The notes beneath the pieces are model-generated. The model was not told the DNA's origin and ran no database searches. It was given only the letters and a program-made list of their open reading frames with translations. This document shows positions 6,423 to 6,654 of a stretch of DNA of 6,654 bases, piece after piece; the stretch's first letter is position 1; each line of letters opens with the position of its first letter. This DNA is from Chitinophagaceae bacterium (GTDB lineage: Bacteria; Bacteroidota; Bacteroidia; Chitinophagales; Chitinophagaceae), in contig JASLDA010000409.1 in the NCBI GenBank assembly GCA_030151745.1, positions 1-6,654 of the forward strand, given 5' to 3'. The translations under genes were made by a program, and so were the position numbers.

Positions 6423-6439
6423 GATTAAACTCGGTGGAT

Positions 6440-6654
6440 ATGTACGAAGATGATTTTTCAGATGACGAATTCGATGCGATGGATGAGCTGCTCCAACGGT
6501 ATGAACAGGTGAAACGCGGGGAATCTGCCGGAATGATGGACGAGGAGGATTTTGAGCGGATAATTGAATACTATTTCGAGAACAGCAATGACGAGCAGGC
6601 CATGCTGGCCTGCGATATAGCACGGACTTACTACCCCTTCTCCAGCAGCATACT
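6440..6654 (+). CDS. N-terminus of an acidic, probable tetratricopeptide-repeat protein (3'-truncated)
   Basis: The frame is open from the ATG at 6440 to the window end: 71 complete codons beginning MYEDDFSDDEFDAMDELLQR. It has no signal peptide and is strongly acidic at the N-terminus, so a cytoplasmic location is likely. The stretch DFERIIEYYFENSNDEQAMLACDIARTYYPFSSS (about 38-70) has the spacing of a paired-helix repeat (bulky residues, a conserved-looking Ala-Cys-x-Ile-Ala and a Tyr-Pro at the turn), and resembles the start of TPR proteins I know from Chitinophagaceae, in which more repeats follow. Codon use and reading-frame quality are good, and the -7 element and a GGTGG just upstream support the start. 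The TPR assignment rests on recall and a short fragment; that it is a real gene is more certain than its family. Confidence 0.75.
   Translation, partial: MYEDDFSDDEFDAMDELLQRYEQVKRGESAGMMDEEDFERIIEYYFENSNDEQAMLACDIARTYYPFSSSI

Larger units (their letters stand above)
6186..6439. promoter_or_regulatory. Divergent intergenic region carrying promoters for both flanking genes
   Basis: 254 bp between two divergent starts must hold the promoters of the four-gene minus operon and of the plus-strand gene. On the plus strand a clear -7 element sits at 6415-6422 (separate entry). For the minus operon I find no convincing promoter; a near match, GTAATTTG on the minus strand (6302-6309), has the wrong spacing. 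The half nearest the operon is GC-rich and can fold: TGCGG/CCGCA (6212-6216/6224-6228) forms a perfect 5-bp stem with a 7-base loop, and GGGCG/CGCCC (6200-6204/6233-6237) could enclose it, so the operon leader may be structured. The centre (6301-6325) is A-rich. Confidence 0.6.

Noticed and set aside
6414..6623. 69-codon minus-strand frame at the right edge
   Set aside because: It overlaps the plus-strand gene at 6440 and its promoter, and its Arg/Pro/Ser-rich translation has no family features.

Overview
The window looks like ordinary chromosomal DNA from a GC-rich member of the Bacteroidota, most likely the Chitinophagaceae or a close relative. This rests on protein families rather than a search: a DUF4199 membrane protein, a BatA-domain protein with an N-terminal double membrane anchor, a dihydroorotase homologue of the metal-site-lacking kind common in this phylum, an OmpR-type regulator of the Bacteroidota kind, and a TAnnTTTG -7 promoter element. 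Shine-Dalgarno sequences are weak or absent, as is usual in the phylum. Genus cannot be told.

Layout: (1) Positions 1-579 (+) hold the 3' part of an OmpR/PhoB-family response regulator, cut by the window edge. (2) Positions 679-1224 (+) encode a small OmpA-domain lipoprotein. (3) After a 90-bp convergent gap, four genes lie on the minus strand. In order of transcription they are a BatA-domain protein (6185-4143, GTG start), a dihydroorotase-family protein (4125-2869), a DUF4199 protein (2854-2282) and a GT2 polyprenyl-phosphate-type glycosyltransferase (2262-1315). The gaps are only 17, 14 and 19 bp, so this is almost certainly one operon. (4) A 254-bp divergent intergenic region follows, and then the start of an acidic, probably TPR-containing protein (6440 to the window end, +), preceded by a good -7 element.

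Functionally the operon mixes an envelope protein of unknown role, a pyrimidine-pathway-like enzyme that appears catalytically dead, a small membrane protein and an envelope glycosyltransferase. The last two and the BatA protein are inner-membrane proteins. I do not see a new defence, mobile or RNA system.

The real anomaly is the left edge. Bases 1-63 are flanked by a perfect 10-bp inverted repeat (1-10 / 54-63), and the bases between are inverted relative to the gene they sit in. Read as the reverse complement, they restore a textbook receiver-domain phosphorylation site in frame with position 64 onward. As given, the phosphoacceptor Asp reads as His. A contig-end fold-back artefact is the likeliest cause. 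A true in-frame micro-inversion is the exciting but less likely alternative.
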